DNA of 64,000 nt from Acidovorax temperans (GCF_006716905.1 NZ_VFPV01000005.1:106500-170499); one strand, 5' to 3'; numbered from the stretch's first letter, positions 37,480 to 48,693 are shown. Notes: a model not told the origin generated them from the sequence alone. Numbers and translations: made by a program.

Positions 37480-38388
37480 GTGGACGAATATCCCATCATC
37501 GACTTGTCACACCTGCTGCCAGCGGCACAGGGGCTGGCTCGGCTGCCGGCGGACGAGCGCATCCAGCGCCTTCGCGCCGACCGCTGGATCGGCTACCCGC
37601 GCGCGGTCGAGGCGCTGAACCGGCTGGAAACCCTGTATGCGTGGCCAAACAAGCAACGCATGCCCAACCTGCTGCTGGTTGGCCCGACCAACAACGGCAA
37701 GTCGATGATCATCGAGAAATTCCGGCGCACGCATCCGGCCAGCTCCGACGCGGACCAGGAACACATGCCGGTGCTGGTCGTGCAGATGCCGTCCGAACCG
37801 TCGGTGATCCGCTTCTACGTCGCGCTACTTGCCGCGATGGGGGCACCATTGCGCCCGCGCCCACGGCTGCCGGAAATGGAGCAACTGGCGCTGGCACTGC
37901 TGCGCAAGGTCGGCGTGCGCATGCTGGTGATCGACGAGCTGCACAACGTCTTGGCCGGCAACAGCGTCAACCGGCGGGAATTTCTCAACCTGCTGCGCTT
38001 CCTCGGCAATGAGCTGCGCATCCCATTGGTCGGGGTCGGCACGCGCGACGCCTACCTGGCCATCCGCTCGGATGACCAATTGGAAAACCGCTTCGAGCCC
38101 ATGATGCTGCCGGTGTGGGAGGCCAACGACGATTGCTGCTCACTGCTGGCCAGCTTCGCCGCTTCGCTTCCATTGCGGCGACCCTCGTCGATTGCCACGC
38201 TGGACATGGCCCGCTACCTGCTCACACGCAGCGAGGGCACCATCGGCGAACTGGCGCACTTGCTGATGGCGGCGGCCCTCGTCGCCGTGGAGAGCGGCGA
38301 GGAAGCGATCAACCACCGCACGCTCAGCATGGCCGATTACACCGGCCCAAGCGAGCGGCGTCGGCAATTCGAGCGGGAACTGATGTGA
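37480..38388 (+). CDS. tniB: TniB transposition ATPase
   Basis: 302 residues from the GTG at 37480, two bases after the tniA stop. The Walker A motif is GPTNNGKS near residue 68, and Walker B is MLVIDELHN. It is an AAA+ target-selection regulator that recruits TniA, related to TnsC and MuB. Two GTG codons are available (37471 and 37480); the second gives the family length. Confidence 0.95.
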   Translation: MDEYPIIDLSHLLPAAQGLARLPADERIQRLRADRWIGYPRAVEALNRLETLYAWPNKQRMPNLLLVGPTNNGKSMIIEKFRRTHPASSDADQEHMPVLVVQMPSEPSVIRFYVALLAAMGAPLRPRPRLPEMEQLALALLRKVGVRMLVIDELHNVLAGNSVNRREFLNLLRFLGNELRIPLVGVGTRDAYLAIRSDDQLENRFEPMMLPVWEANDDCCSLLASFAASLPLRRPSSIATLDMARYLLTRSEGTIGELAHLLMAAALVAVESGEEAINHRTLSMADYTGPSERRRQFERELM

Positions 38389-39602
38389 AGCCAGCGCCAC
38401 GCTGGCCGCTGCATCCGGCTCCCAAGGAAGGCGAAGCCTTGTCTTCATGGCTCAACCGCGTGGCCCTTTGCTATCACATGGAGGTGTCCGACCTGCTGGA
38501 GCACGATCTTGGTCACGGCCAGGTTGATGACCTGGATACCGCGCCACCACTGTCGCTGCTGATGATGCTCTTCCAGCGGAGCGGCATCGAGCTGGACCGG
38601 CTGCGTTGCATGAGTTTCGCCGGCTGGGTGCCTTGGCTACTGGATAGCCTTGATGATCAGATTCCAGACGCATTGGAAACCTATGCGTTCCAGCTCTCGG
38701 TGCTGCTGCCGAAACTCCGCCGTAGGACGCGATCCATCACGAACTGGCGTGCCTGGCTGCCCAGCCAGCCGATACATCGCGCCTGTCCGCTCTGTCTGAA
38801 CGACCCGGCAAACCAAGCCGTACTGCTTGCATGGAAGCTGCCCCTGATGCTGAGCTGCCCGCTGCATGGTTGCTGGCTGGAATCCTATTGGGGCGTGCCT
38901 GGGCGGTTTCTCGGCTGGGATAACGCCGACACTGCGCCGCGCACCGCCAGCGACGCGATTGCAGTGATGGACCGGCGTACCTGGCAGGCACTGACGACCG
39001 GCCATGTGGAGCTGCCGCGCCGACGCATCCACGCTGGATTGTGGTTTCGGCTAATACGCACGCTGCTCGATGAGCTGAACACCCCGCTTTCGACGTGCGG
39101 AACCTGCGCGGGGTATCTCCGCCAAGTATGGGAAGGCTGCGGGCATCCGCTGCGTGCTGGGCAAAGTCTGTGGCGACCGTATGAAACCCTGAACCCGGCA
39201 GTACGATTGCAGATGCTGGAGGCGGCGGCAACGGCAATCAGCTTGATTGAGGTGAGGGATATTAGCCCGCCAGGCGAGCATGCAAAGCTGTTCTGGTCCG
39301 AGCCCCAAACCTGGTTCACCAGTGGCCTGCCGGCGAAAGCGCTGAAGCCCGAACCCGTCGATCACTGGCAGCGTGCGGTCAAGGCCATTGATGAGGCCAT
39401 CATTGAAGCGCGGCACGACCCCGAGACGGCACGCTCGCTGTTCGCGTTGGCTTCCTATGGTCGGCGCGACCCCGCTTCCCTGGAACAGTTGCGCGCTACC
39501 TTCGCGAAGGAAGGCATCCCCACGGAATTTTTGTCACATTACGAGCCTGACGAGCCCTTTGCATGTCTTAGACAGAATGACGGGTTAAGTGACAAATTTT
39601 GA
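38385..39602 (+). CDS. tniQ: TniQ transposition protein
   Basis: 405 residues from the GTG at 38385, which overlaps the tniB stop (ATGTGA). The TniQ/TnsD start (PLHPAPKEGEALSSWLNRVA) and a zinc-type CPLCLN...CPLHGCWL segment are visible. It is needed for transposition in Tn5053 and helps direct target choice. The 3' end overlaps res subsites. Confidence 0.95.
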   Translation: MKPAPRWPLHPAPKEGEALSSWLNRVALCYHMEVSDLLEHDLGHGQVDDLDTAPPLSLLMMLFQRSGIELDRLRCMSFAGWVPWLLDSLDDQIPDALETYAFQLSVLLPKLRRRTRSITNWRAWLPSQPIHRACPLCLNDPANQAVLLAWKLPLMLSCPLHGCWLESYWGVPGRFLGWDNADTAPRTASDAIAVMDRRTWQALTTGHVELPRRRIHAGLWFRLIRTLLDELNTPLSTCGTCAGYLRQVWEGCGHPLRAGQSLWRPYETLNPAVRLQMLEAAATAISLIEVRDISPPGEHAKLFWSEPQTWFTSGLPAKALKPEPVDHWQRAVKAIDEAIIEARHDPETARSLFALASYGRRDPASLEQLRATFAKEGIPTEFLSHYEPDEPFACLRQNDGLSDKF

Positions 39603-39662
39603 CGACCAGAACTTTCCGGTTCACACTGTCACATAATCGAACGTATATGTGACAGGTGCAAG
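39531..39662 (+). promoter_or_regulatory. res site of the tni transposon
   Basis: A 28-bp dyad runs from TGTCACATA (39627) to TATGTGACA (39654), directly ahead of tniR. Further half-sites TTGTCACATT (39531) and AAGTGACAAA (about 39586) lie in the end of tniQ. This spacing suits a resolvase recombination site with accessory subsites. Confidence 0.8.
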
Positions 39663-40277
39663 ATGCTGATTGGCTACATGCGGGTATCGAAGGCAGACGG
39701 CTCACAGGCCACCGACTTGCAGCGCGATGCGCTAGTCACTTCTGGCGTCGATCCCACCCAACTTTACGAGGATCAGGCGTCTGGCAAGCGCGAAGACCGC
39801 CCTGGCTTGGCGAGCTGCCTAAAGGCGCTGCGCGAGGGGGATACGCTGGTGGTGTGGAAACTGGACCGGCTCGGGCGTGACCTGCGCCACCTGATCAATA
39901 CCGTCCACGACCTGACCGGCCGTGGTGTCGGACTGAAGGTGCTGACCGGCCACGGTGCGGCCATCGACACCACGACGGCCGCCGGCAAGCTGGTCTTCGG
40001 CATCTTTGCCGCGCTGGCCGAGTTCGAGCGCGAACTGATCGCCGAGCGCACCGTGGCGGGCCTGGCCTCGGCACGGGCGCGCGGTCGGAAAGGTGGCCGG
40101 CCGTTCAAGATGACGGCCGCCAAGCTGCGCCTGGCGATGGCGGCAATGTGCCAGCCCGAAACCAAGGTCGGCGACCTGTGCCAGGAACTCGGCATCACGC
40201 GACAGACCCTGTACCGACACATTTCCCCAAAAGGCGAGTTGCGCCCAGATGGGACGAAACTACTCAACCGTACCTGA
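39663..40277 (+). CDS. tniR: TniR serine resolvase
   Basis: 204 residues starting MLIGYMRVSKADGS (catalytic Ser in RVSK). GDTLVVWKLDRLGRDL and the C-terminal helix-turn-helix (VGDLCQELGITRQTLYRHI) are typical. It resolves cointegrates at the res site just upstream. Its C-terminus is related to, but distinct from, the tnpR at 24208. Confidence 0.96.
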   Translation: MLIGYMRVSKADGSQATDLQRDALVTSGVDPTQLYEDQASGKREDRPGLASCLKALREGDTLVVWKLDRLGRDLRHLINTVHDLTGRGVGLKVLTGHGAAIDTTTAAGKLVFGIFAALAEFERELIAERTVAGLASARARGRKGGRPFKMTAAKLRLAMAAMCQPETKVGDLCQELGITRQTLYRHISPKGELRPDGTKLLNRT

Positions 40278-40284
40278 CAAGTAG

Positions 40285-41277
40285 TCAGCCTCCGCCTGAC
40301 GGCGGCGAATCGCAAGCGCTCGGCTTGGCGCTGGTTTCGGTCGCAGTAATGGCGCGTGCCTGGAAGCGCTGGTAGCACTCCAGCCCGCAGAAGTGCTCGA
40401 CGTACTCCGCGCCTTCCGGGGTGAAGGCGGCATCGAGCGGGATTTCCTTGCAACACACGCAGCAAGCGGTGCTCGGTTCGTTGACGTTCATGGTGGTGTT
40501 TCTCCATTGGTTGACGAAGCTGGCGAAGGTCGCCGCCGGCATCGGCTTGGCGAACAGAAAGCCCTGCACCGTGTCGCAGCCGGCCTGCCGCAACCACGCC
40601 AGGCTGTCGGGTGTTTCCACGCCTTCGGCCACTACCTCCATGCCCAGCCCATGCGCGAGCTGGATCACCGCCCGCACGATGCATTGGTCGCGGGTATCGT
40701 CCGGCAGCCTGGCAACGAACGATTGGTCGATCTTCAGCGTGGTGATCGGGCAGCACTTCAGATGTTGCAGGCAGGAATAGCCCGTGCCGAAGTCGTCGGC
40801 CGCGAAATGCACGCCGAGGGCACGCAAGGCGTCGAAGGTGGCGAACAGGGCCGGATTGCCGAAGGCGACCGATTCAGTCAACTCGATCTCCAGACATTCG
40901 GCGGGTAAGTCCGCATCGGTCAGCACCCGCTGAATCTCGGCATCGAACATCGGCCCGACCTGACTCGCGGACACATTGACGGCGAGCCGGAACGGCTGCC
41001 ACGCCAATGCTTGCCACTTGCGCATCTGTCGGCAGGCTTCGCACAGCACCCACGTGCCAATTGCCGGCATCAGGCCGGACGACTCGGCCAGCGGTATGAA
41101 CTGACCTGGTGGCAGCAGTCCCAAGCTCGGATGCCGCCAGCGCAGCAGCGCTTCCGCGCCGACGATCCGGTTATTACGCAGATCGACCAGCGGCTGGTAA
41201 TACAGCTCAAGCTGCCGGCTCGCCGCCGCCTGCGCCAACTCAGTCGCCGTCCATCCGGCGGGGTGCGAAGTCATCAT
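40285..41277 (-). CDS. EAL-domain protein of mer transposons fused to DUF3330
   Basis: 330 residues. The EAL domain shows [11 protein letters not shown] near residue 41, [16 protein letters not shown] and VAEGVETPD, so the key residues for cyclic-di-GMP hydrolysis are present. After about residue 262 the sequence is a DUF3330-type cysteine motif ([20 protein letters not shown]), which is often annotated as its own small protein from an internal ATG. This is the urf2 of Tn21-like mer operons. It is the last gene of the mer transcript and overlaps merE by 4 bp. Confidence 0.9.
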   Translation of the reverse strand: MMTSHPAGWTATELAQAAASRQLELYYQPLVDLRNNRIVGAEALLRWRHPSLGLLPPGQFIPLAESSGLMPAIGTWVLCEACRQMRKWQALAWQPFRLAVNVSASQVGPMFDAEIQRVLTDADLPAECLEIELTESVAFGNPALFATFDALRALGVHFAADDFGTGYSCLQHLKCCPITTLKIDQSFVARLPDDTRDQCIVRAVIQLAHGLGMEVVAEGVETPDSLAWLRQAGCDTVQGFLFAKPMPAATFASFVNQWRNTTMNVNEPSTACCVCCKEIPLDAAFTPEGAEYVEHFCGLECYQRFQARAITATETSAKPSACDSPPSGGG

Positions 41278-41510
41278 GATCCGCCCCGGAAGGCGCGCAG
41301 TAGCCGCGTCACGGACAGAATGAATAAGCCGGTCAGCGTGAGGGCTGCAATACCCCAATGTTCCCCGATGAATGCGCCGGCTGTCGTTCCGGCCAGCACA
41401 ACGGCGAGAATCGGCAAATGACAGGGACAGGTGAGCACGGCCAACGCGCCCCACAGATAGCCGGTGAACGGCTTGGGTGTTTCGGTCGGCAAACGCTCGG
41501 GACTGTTCAT
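41274..41510 (-). CDS. merE: MerE mercury transporter
   Basis: 78 residues with two membrane segments and the paired cysteines CPCHLPIL. MerE takes up Hg(II) and methylmercury across the inner membrane (family knowledge). It overlaps merD and the EAL gene by 4 bp each, in the order typical of Tn21. Confidence 0.95.
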   Translation of the reverse strand: MNSPERLPTETPKPFTGYLWGALAVLTCPCHLPILAVVLAGTTAGAFIGEHWGIAALTLTGLFILSVTRLLRAFRGGS

Positions 41511-41872
41511 AGCAGACTCTCCGCGTGCTGTGCCGGCTCGGTCGGCAGGGTGGCCAACTGCACTTCCAGATCGGCCAACGCTTCGCGTCGGCGTTCGACG
41601 AACTGGCGCAGCACGGCAAGCTGCGCTGCGGCCTGGTCGCTGTCCGCCGTATCGAGTGCCCGGCACAACCGCGCCAGCGCATCGAGGCCGATGCCCGCTT
41701 CGAAGGCCGCCCGCACGAAGCACAGCCGTTGCAAGGCCGCCTCGTCGAACAGGCCGTAGCCGCCTGGGGTGCACGCCACCGGCCGCAGCAGTCCGCGCAG
41801 CAGGTAGTCGCGCACAATATGCACGCTCACCCCGGCATCAAGGGCCAGCCGGGACACCGTGTAGGCGTTCAT
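41507..41872 (-). CDS. merD: MerD secondary regulator
   Basis: 121 residues. It has a MerR-like helix-turn-helix ([20 protein letters not shown]) and a shorter C-terminal part without the mercury-binding cysteines. MerD displaces MerR from the operator to switch the operon off. The ATG at 41870-41872 is the conserved start. Confidence 0.95.
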   Translation of the reverse strand: MNAYTVSRLALDAGVSVHIVRDYLLRGLLRPVACTPGGYGLFDEAALQRLCFVRAAFEAGIGLDALARLCRALDTADSDQAAAQLAVLRQFVERRREALADLEVQLATLPTEPAQHAESLL

Positions 41873-41889
41873 AGAACACCTCCTTTTCC

Positions 41890-43575
<1,686 letters not shown>

Positions 43576-43614
43576 TCATCGTTCCTTTTCTGTGTTGGCT
43601 GCCGACTTCCGCCG

Positions 43615-44037
43615 TCAGCCTTGTTTCGTGGGGAGTTCGCAACCGTCCGGGCCGCAACGGCGATGTGCCGGCGAAACCAAGTCCCAGATCGACACGCCGA
43701 CCATCAGCGCCAGGCCGGTGTATACGAGGTGTGCTGCCCACCAGTTGCCAAGCAGCCAGACAGTTCCAGCGAACACGATGGCTGGCCCGATCATGCCGAG
43801 CAGACTGCGGTGCCATTGGCGATGACTGAGCCAGCCCAATGCGTTCGCCAGCAAAGCCACGACAGCGAACAGCGGCAGCAGCTTGGAGATGAACAATCCT
43901 TCGTATTCCTGTAGAAAACCGAGGCCGATGGCCGCGCCCAAGCTGGCGATGGCCGGGAAGCACACGGCGCAGCCCATCGCGGAAACAACGCTGCCAAGCG
44001 CGCCAGCCTTGTCGGCAATGCGTGTGATCAGTCCCAT
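43615..44037 (-). CDS. merC: MerC mercury transporter
   Basis: 140 residues with four membrane segments. The metal-binding pair is in GCAVCFPAI, and a second Cys pair lies near the C-terminus (AHRRCGPDGCEL). It is the extra transporter that marks Tn21-type mer operons, placed between merP and merA. Confidence 0.96.
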   Translation of the reverse strand: MGLITRIADKAGALGSVVSAMGCAVCFPAIASLGAAIGLGFLQEYEGLFISKLLPLFAVVALLANALGWLSHRQWHRSLLGMIGPAIVFAGTVWLLGNWWAAHLVYTGLALMVGVSIWDLVSPAHRRCGPDGCELPTKQG

Positions 44038-44064
44038 GATCGCCCCAGGTTCGGGTTCAGTGGT

Positions 44065-44340
44065 TCACTGCTTGATGCTGGAGGGATAGCCCGCATCGGT
44101 GGTGGCCTTGGTCAGCTTCTGCACGCTGGTCTTGGCATCATCGAAAGTGACAACCGCTTCGCGGGTCTCGAAGGTCACGTCAACCTTGCTGACGCCTTCG
44201 ACCTTGGAAATCGCCTTCTTGACGGTGATCGGGCAGGCGGAGCAGGTCATGCCCGGTACAGACAGCGTGACGGTCTGAGTGGCGGCCCACACCGGGGCAA
44301 CAATGGCGGCGAGCGCGAGGGAGGCAAACAGTTTTTTCAT
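44065..44340 (-). CDS. merP: MerP periplasmic mercury-binding protein
   Basis: 91 residues with a signal peptide (MKKLFASLALAAIVAPVWA) and the GMTCSACPITVKK metal-binding motif. It binds Hg(II) in the periplasm and hands it to MerT. Confidence 0.97.
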   Translation of the reverse strand: MKKLFASLALAAIVAPVWAATQTVTLSVPGMTCSACPITVKKAISKVEGVSKVDVTFETREAVVTFDDAKTSVQKLTKATTDAGYPSSIKQ

Positions 44341-44352
44341 GGTGAACTCCGA

Positions 44353-44703
44353 TCAGTAGAAAAATGGCATGACGTAGGGAAATCCGAGGGCGACCAGGAC
44401 CAGCACGGCCACGACCCAGAAAATGAGCTTGTAAGTAGCTCGCACTTGGGGAATCGCGCAGACCTCACCCGGTTTGCAGGCTTGCGTAGGGCGGTAGATG
44501 CGCCGCCAGGCGAAGAACAACGCGACCAACGCTGCACCGATGAAAATCGGGCGATACGGCTCCAGCACGGTCAGGTTGCCGATCCATGCCCCGCTGAATC
44601 CCAAGGCGACCAAGACCAGCGGCCCGAGGCAGCAGGCCGAGGCGAGGATGGCGGCCAGCCCGCCAGTGAAGAGCGCGCCGCGCCCGGTTTGTGGTTCAGA
44701 CAT
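44353..44703 (-). CDS. merT: MerT mercury transporter
   Basis: 116 residues with three membrane segments, the vicinal pair ASACCLGPL in the first, and [10 protein letters not shown] on the cytoplasmic loop. It is the first structural gene of the mer operon, reading away from merR. Confidence 0.97.
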   Translation of the reverse strand: MSEPQTGRGALFTGGLAAILASACCLGPLVLVALGFSGAWIGNLTVLEPYRPIFIGAALVALFFAWRRIYRPTQACKPGEVCAIPQVRATYKLIFWVVAVLVLVALGFPYVMPFFY

Positions 44704-44774
44704 GCGCTTGTCCTTTCGAATTTGAATTGGATAGCGTAACCTTACTTCCGTACTCATGTACGGAGTCAAGCGGT
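44704..44774. promoter_or_regulatory. mer operator-promoter region
   Basis: It contains the MerR dyad TCCGTACTCATGTACGGA at 44747-44764 between the divergent merR and merT genes. MerR holds RNA polymerase here and twists the DNA when Hg(II) binds. Confidence 0.93.
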
Positions 44775-45209
44775 ATGGAAAATAATTTGGAGAACCTGAC
44801 CATTGGCGTTTTTGCCAAGGCAGCCGGCGTCAACGTGGAGACCATCCGGTTCTATCAGCGCAAGGGCTTGTTGCCCGAGCCGGACAAGCCCTATGGCAGC
44901 ATTCGCCGCTATGGCGCGGCGGACGTGACACGGGTGCGATTCGTGAAATCGGCCCAGCGGTTGGGCTTCAGCCTGGATGAAATCGCCGAGTTGCTGCGGC
45001 TCGACGATGGCACCCACTGCGAGGAGGCCAGCAGCCTGGCCGAGCACAAGCTCCAAGACGTGCGCGAGAAGATGGCCGATTTGGCGCGCATGGAGGCTGT
45101 GCTGTCTGACCTGGTGTGCGCCTGCCATTCGCGGCAGGGGAATGTTTCGTGTCCGCTGATTGCGTCGTTGCAAGGTGGAACGAGCTTGGCAGGGGCTTCC
45201 ACAGCTTAG
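44775..45209 (+). CDS. merR: MerR mercury-responsive regulator
   Basis: 144 residues from the ATG at 44775. It has the MerR-family helix-turn-helix ([20 protein letters not shown]) and the three mercury-binding cysteines (in THCEEA, VCACHS and VSCPL). It is divergent from merTPCADE and represses or activates at the operator at 44747. Confidence 0.97.
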   Translation: MENNLENLTIGVFAKAAGVNVETIRFYQRKGLLPEPDKPYGSIRRYGAADVTRVRFVKSAQRLGFSLDEIAELLRLDDGTHCEEASSLAEHKLQDVREKMADLARMEAVLSDLVCACHSRQGNVSCPLIASLQGGTSLAGASTA

Positions 45210-45241
45210 CGTGCTTTATTTTCCGTTTTCTGAGACGACCA
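45206..45241 (-). repeat. Relic of a Tn21-type terminal inverted repeat
   Basis: On the minus strand, GGTCGTCTCAGAAAACGGAA runs on to GCACGCTAAG, the Tn21 end lacking its first two G. It overlaps the merR stop. Such a relic inside Tn5053-family elements marks where the mer module was taken from a Tn21-like transposon. Confidence 0.85.
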
Positions 45242-45280
45242 CAGATCAGAAAAGACTGTGCAGCCGACTCTTGATATTCC

Positions 45281-45305
45281 GTGCAGTCACCTTCTGAAAA
45301 TGACA
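45281..45305 (-). repeat. Right terminal inverted repeat of the tni transposon
   Basis: Read from the outside the sequence is TGTCATTTTCAGAAGGTGAC, the canonical Tn5053-family tip. The following 5 bases are GAGTC (45306-45310). Confidence 0.9.
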
Positions 45306-45596
45306 GAGTCCGCGCAGGACATGCTTTTGAAACTGGCCCTGCAAATGGCCCGCGACGATTACGAGGACAGGCGCGAACGCCAGCGCCAAGGCATTGAGCT
45401 GGCGAAGGCTGCGGGCCGGTATGCCGGCCGCAAGACCGATACCGCCACCCATGCCCGCATCGTGGCCCTGCGCGAAGGCGGCAAGAGCATCGCGGAAACG
45501 GCAAGGCTGGCCGGGTGCAGTCAAAGCCAAGTGAAGCGCGTATGCGCGATGGCCCGGCCAGCGGTTGGCGACAAAAAGGAGCTGGCCAGGTCGTGA
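45306..45596 (+). pseudogene. parA: ParA-type serine resolvase, C-terminal part
   Basis: About 96 residues: ESAQDMLLKLALQMARDDYE, KAAGRYAGRKTDT and a helix-turn-helix GKSIAETARLAGCSQSQVKR. This is the end of a plasmid ParA-type resolvase. The catalytic N-terminus is missing because the tni transposon ends at 45305. Tn5053-family elements insert close to res sites and resolvase genes of plasmids. Confidence 0.85.
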
Positions 45597-45617
45597 AGCT
45601 GTCGCCAAGACAGCTTC
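45595..45617. terminator. Hairpin between convergent genes
   Basis: A perfect 9-bp stem GAAGCTGTC / GACAGCTTC with a 5-base loop lies between the resolvase stop and the stop of the VbhA-like gene. It probably works for both strands. Confidence 0.6.
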
Positions 45618-45831
45618 AGCGCGGCAAGCGCTGCGCCTGCTCGTTGATGCCCTCGATCACCTCGGAAATTTCGATTTCCCCATTGACGTAGCGCACGGCC
45701 AAAGCGTCGCATTCCGGGCTTAGCTTAAACCCTTCCAGCCCAACAGATGCGCGGGCGAAATCGACCGCCTTCTGACGCTTGCGGCGCTCGTCGTCGGTGA
45801 TCGGCGCGGGCGTTTTGGTGTCTTTGCTCAT
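45616..45831 (-). CDS. VbhA-like antitoxin (anti-Fic domain)
   Basis: 71 residues starting MSKDTKTPAPITDDERRKRQ. The centre, ARASVGLEGFKLSPECDALA then RYVNGEIEISEVIEGI, follows the VbhA pattern, in which SxxxE supplies the glutamate that blocks the Fic active site. Its start overlaps the stop of the upstream gene (ATGA). No Fic toxin gene follows; the next gene in this direction would lie beyond the resolvase and transposon. Confidence 0.7.
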   Translation of the reverse strand: MSKDTKTPAPITDDERRKRQKAVDFARASVGLEGFKLSPECDALAVRYVNGEIEISEVIEGINEQAQRLPR

Positions 45832-46103
45832 CCGCTGATCCTGACAAGGTGGCGAACGAGGCCGGCCCAGCCTTCGGGATGCTTGCCGCCTGCAATGTGC
45901 TTGCACAAGTCTTCGCCCATCTGCTCGATGCCGTCCTTCTTGCCGTACAGCTCGACATACTGCGCCGCCACCAGCTCCAGATTCTCAAACACCCGGCGTT
46001 TCAGTTCATCCGTCGAACATTTCTGCAAGGCCACAAGTTCGCTCTCTGTGCAGTCCGCCACCGGCTTTTTCAGAAGTGCATTGGCTTTGTCGCGGCTACT
46101 CAT
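45828..46103 (-). CDS. Plasmid-backbone protein of unknown function
   Basis: 91 residues (MSSRDKANALLKKPVADCTE, ELKRRVFENLELVAAQYVEL, HIAGGKHPEGWAGLVRHL). It is soluble, helical and has no recognised domain. It overlaps the genes on both sides by 4 bp, so it is part of a tight operon whose promoter lay upstream of the IS630 insertion. Confidence 0.7.
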   Translation of the reverse strand: MSSRDKANALLKKPVADCTESELVALQKCSTDELKRRVFENLELVAAQYVELYGKKDGIEQMGEDLCKHIAGGKHPEGWAGLVRHLVRISG

Positions 46104-46162
46104 TCAGCACCCCTACCCTTCGGCCTGACCGTGAAGTCCACGCCATTTTCTACGGCGATGGC
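46100..46162 (-). pseudogene. 3' remnant of a plasmid gene cut by IS630
   Basis: The last 20 codons of a gene (AIAVENGVDFTVRPKGRGAE, stop TGA at 46100-46102) overlap the next start. The rest was removed or separated by the IS630 element beginning at 46165. The family cannot be told from so little. Confidence 0.65.
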
Positions 46163-46164
46163 TA

Positions 46165-47344
46165 GTGTGGTGTCTCAAAAATAGATAGAACTATTTTGAC
46201 CGGTGTTGGTCGAATCAGCTTCCTTATAGGAGACTACGCTGATGGCCCACCCTGGACGCCCCGCCACGAAGCTGCAGATCACCGATGCCGAGCGCGCAGA
46301 GCTGCATGCGCGACTGCGCGTACGCAAAGCGCCCGAGGACGAGAAGCTGCGCATGCGAATCGTGCTGGGCTGCGCAGATGGGGAGTCGGGCACCATGATT
46401 GCCCAACGCTTGGGCACGACGGTGCAAACTGTCTCCAAGTGGCGGCGGCGCTACCGGGCGTATCGTCTGGCGGGTTTGACCGATGCCCCGCGCGCTGGCC
46501 GCCCGCGCAGTGTGGGCGACGAGCAGGTTCAGCTCATTGTGGACAAGGTTCGCCAGAGCAAGCCTGACAACGCCACGCACTGGAGCGTGCGCCAGATGAG
46601 TCGGCACGCTGGCGTATCGCCCGCGACGGTGCAGCGCATCTGGCATGCCTTTGGGCTGAAGCCGCACCTGCAAGAAACCTTCAAGCTATCGACGGATCCC
46701 CATTTCGTGGACAAGGTACGGGATGTGGTGGGGCTGTATATGGCACCACCCGATCGCGCCTTGGTGCTGTGCGTGGACGAGAAGAGCCAGATCCAGGCTC
46801 TGGATCGCACCCAACCAGGGTTACCACTGACGTTTGGCAAACCCAGCACGCGCACGCACGATTACAAGCGCCATGGCACAACGTCGCTGTTTGCAGCGCT
46901 GGATGTGGCCACTGGCAAAGTCATAGGACAGCTCAAGCGCCGTCACCGCAGTGTGGAATTCCTGCAGTTCCTCAAAGCCATCGATGCAGCGGTGCCTGGC
47001 GAACAAGACATCCACCTGATCATGGACAACTACGGCACGCACAAGACGCAGGCAGTGCGGGCCTGGCTAGCAGCCCATCCTCGCTACCACGTTCACTTCA
47101 CGCCCACCTCAGCGTCCTGGCTCAATCTGGTCGAGCGTTTCTTTAGCCAGATCAGCGAGCAGTGGATCAAGCGCAGCGCCCACACCAGCGTTGCTCAGCT
47201 GGAGCAATCCATACGGGAATACATTGATCGTCACAACGAGGATCCCAAGCCGTTCGTGTGGCATAAAAGTGCGGACACCATCTTGGCATCTGTGGCGCGG
47301 GCAGCTAGCTCTATTATTTGATGCTTACTTTTGAGACACCACAC
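46165..47344 (+). mobile_element. IS630-family element, copy 1 (1180 bp)
   Basis: The ends are GTGTGGTGTCTCAAAA and its inverse TTTTGAGACACCACAC, flanked on both sides by TA (46163-46164 and 47345-47346), the target duplication of the family. Copy 2 at 57210 has the same length in the opposite direction. Confidence 0.95.
46242..47321 (+). CDS. IS630-family transposase, copy 1
   Basis: 359 residues. Helix-turn-helix regions are in [20 protein letters not shown] and [16 protein letters not shown]. The DDE domain shows [25 protein letters not shown] and [12 protein letters not shown]. It differs from copy 2 in at least two residues (Lys28 versus Ile28, and SSII versus STII at the end). It appears intact and could move both copies. 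Confidence 0.96.
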   Translation: MAHPGRPATKLQITDAERAELHARLRVRKAPEDEKLRMRIVLGCADGESGTMIAQRLGTTVQTVSKWRRRYRAYRLAGLTDAPRAGRPRSVGDEQVQLIVDKVRQSKPDNATHWSVRQMSRHAGVSPATVQRIWHAFGLKPHLQETFKLSTDPHFVDKVRDVVGLYMAPPDRALVLCVDEKSQIQALDRTQPGLPLTFGKPSTRTHDYKRHGTTSLFAALDVATGKVIGQLKRRHRSVEFLQFLKAIDAAVPGEQDIHLIMDNYGTHKTQAVRAWLAAHPRYHVHFTPTSASWLNLVERFFSQISEQWIKRSAHTSVAQLEQSIREYIDRHNEDPKPFVWHKSADTILASVARAASSII

Positions 47345-47347
47345 TAG

Positions 47348-48693
47348 CAGGCTGCTGAAATACTCCCCACCGACAGTCCGCGACAGCCGCCCAGCCGCGA
47401 CAATCAAGCCCCCCACTGACCAGACAGACGAGCCATCCATGCGCGGAGCCGACACCTTCACCGAGAGCCTGTTCACGATGCGCCATCTCGATGACTTCGT
47501 GCCCGCCGACCACCCCCTGCGGGTGATCCGCATCATGGTCAACAAGGCCCTGGAGAAGATGGACGATCTGTTTGCCCAGATGTATGCGGCCGACATCAAG
47601 GGCGGGCGCCCCAGCATTGCCCCCGAGAAGCTGCTGCGCGCCATGCTCATCCAGGCGCTCTACAGCGTGCGCTCGGAGCGCCAACTCATGGAGCAGACCC
47701 AGTACAACCTTCTGTTTCGCTGGTTCATTGGCCTGGCCATGGACGATGCCGTTTGGGTGCCCACCGTCTTCAGCAAGAACCGCGAACGTCTGATCGAGCA
47801 CGATGCGGTCATCGAGTTCTTCAATCAGATCGTGCAACAAGCCCAGGAGCAGGAACTGCTCTCGGGCGAGCACTTCAGCGTGGATGGCACCCTGATCCAG
47901 GCCTGGGCGGGCCACAAGAGTTTTGTGCGCAAAGACCGCCAGGGCGACGACGATACCGACGCGGGGAACTTCAAAGACCAAAAGCGCAGCAACGACACCC
48001 ACGAGTCCACAACGGACGCGGATGCAAGGCTGTACCGCAAAGGCAAGACAGCCAGCGAGTTGCGCTTCATGGGCCACACACTCACCGACAACCGCCACGG
48101 GCTGGTGGTCAGCGCCGTGGTCACACAGGCCGACGGATATGCAGAGCGCGAAGCGGCCAAGGCCATGATCAACGATGCGCGGCAGGCACTACCGGGCGAT
48201 GAGCCCATCACGATCACGCTGGGCGCAGACAAGGGTTACGACGCCAGGGAGTTCATCGACGCGCTGCAAGAGATGAACGTGCTGCCCCATGTGGCGCAGA
48301 ACAAATCAGGGCGTCAATCGGCGGTGCCTGACAGGATCGCGGGCAGCGAAGGCTACGCCATCTCCCAGCAAAAGAGAAAGCTGATCGAACAAGGCTTTGG
48401 CTGGGCCAAGACGGTGGGGCACATGCGTCAGGTGGTGGTGCGCGGGATCAAGAAGGTGGACCAGATGTTTGTGCTGACGATGGCGGGCTACAACCTCACG
48501 CGGTTGCGCAGCTTGGGGCAAATCCGTCTGCAGGGGCAGGTGTGAGGGAAAAGGGGCGAGAAAACGGGCTGGGAAAGGTAAAAAGGCCGACCTGAAGCAC
48601 TGATTTTCAGGATACGGAAAGCGGGCGCAAGAAACGCGCGAGGGCCGAGGAAGATGCTCCTGGGCAAGGGGGAGTGAGTATTTCAGCAGCCTG
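47348..48693 (+). mobile_element. IS5-like element, intact (about 1346 bp)
   Basis: Perfect 18-bp inverted ends CAGGCTGCTGAAATACTC lie at 47348-47365 and 48676-48693. It sits one base after the right TA of IS630 copy 1; the flanks read CTAG on the left and TTAG on the right, a YTAR-type target. Confidence 0.92.
47439..48545 (+). CDS. IS5-family transposase
   Basis: 368-369 residues from the ATG at 47439 (MRGADTFTESLFTMRHLDDF). The N-terminal DUF772-type region is followed by a DDE domain with FSVDGTLIQAW, GADKGYDAREF and LIEQGFGW. It is complete and related to the truncated transposase at 19673. Confidence 0.95.
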   Translation: MRGADTFTESLFTMRHLDDFVPADHPLRVIRIMVNKALEKMDDLFAQMYAADIKGGRPSIAPEKLLRAMLIQALYSVRSERQLMEQTQYNLLFRWFIGLAMDDAVWVPTVFSKNRERLIEHDAVIEFFNQIVQQAQEQELLSGEHFSVDGTLIQAWAGHKSFVRKDRQGDDDTDAGNFKDQKRSNDTHESTTDADARLYRKGKTASELRFMGHTLTDNRHGLVVSAVVTQADGYAEREAAKAMINDARQALPGDEPITITLGADKGYDAREFIDALQEMNVLPHVAQNKSGRQSAVPDRIAGSEGYAISQQKRKLIEQGFGWAKTVGHMRQVVVRGIKKVDQMFVLTMAGYNLTRLRSLGQIRLQGQV

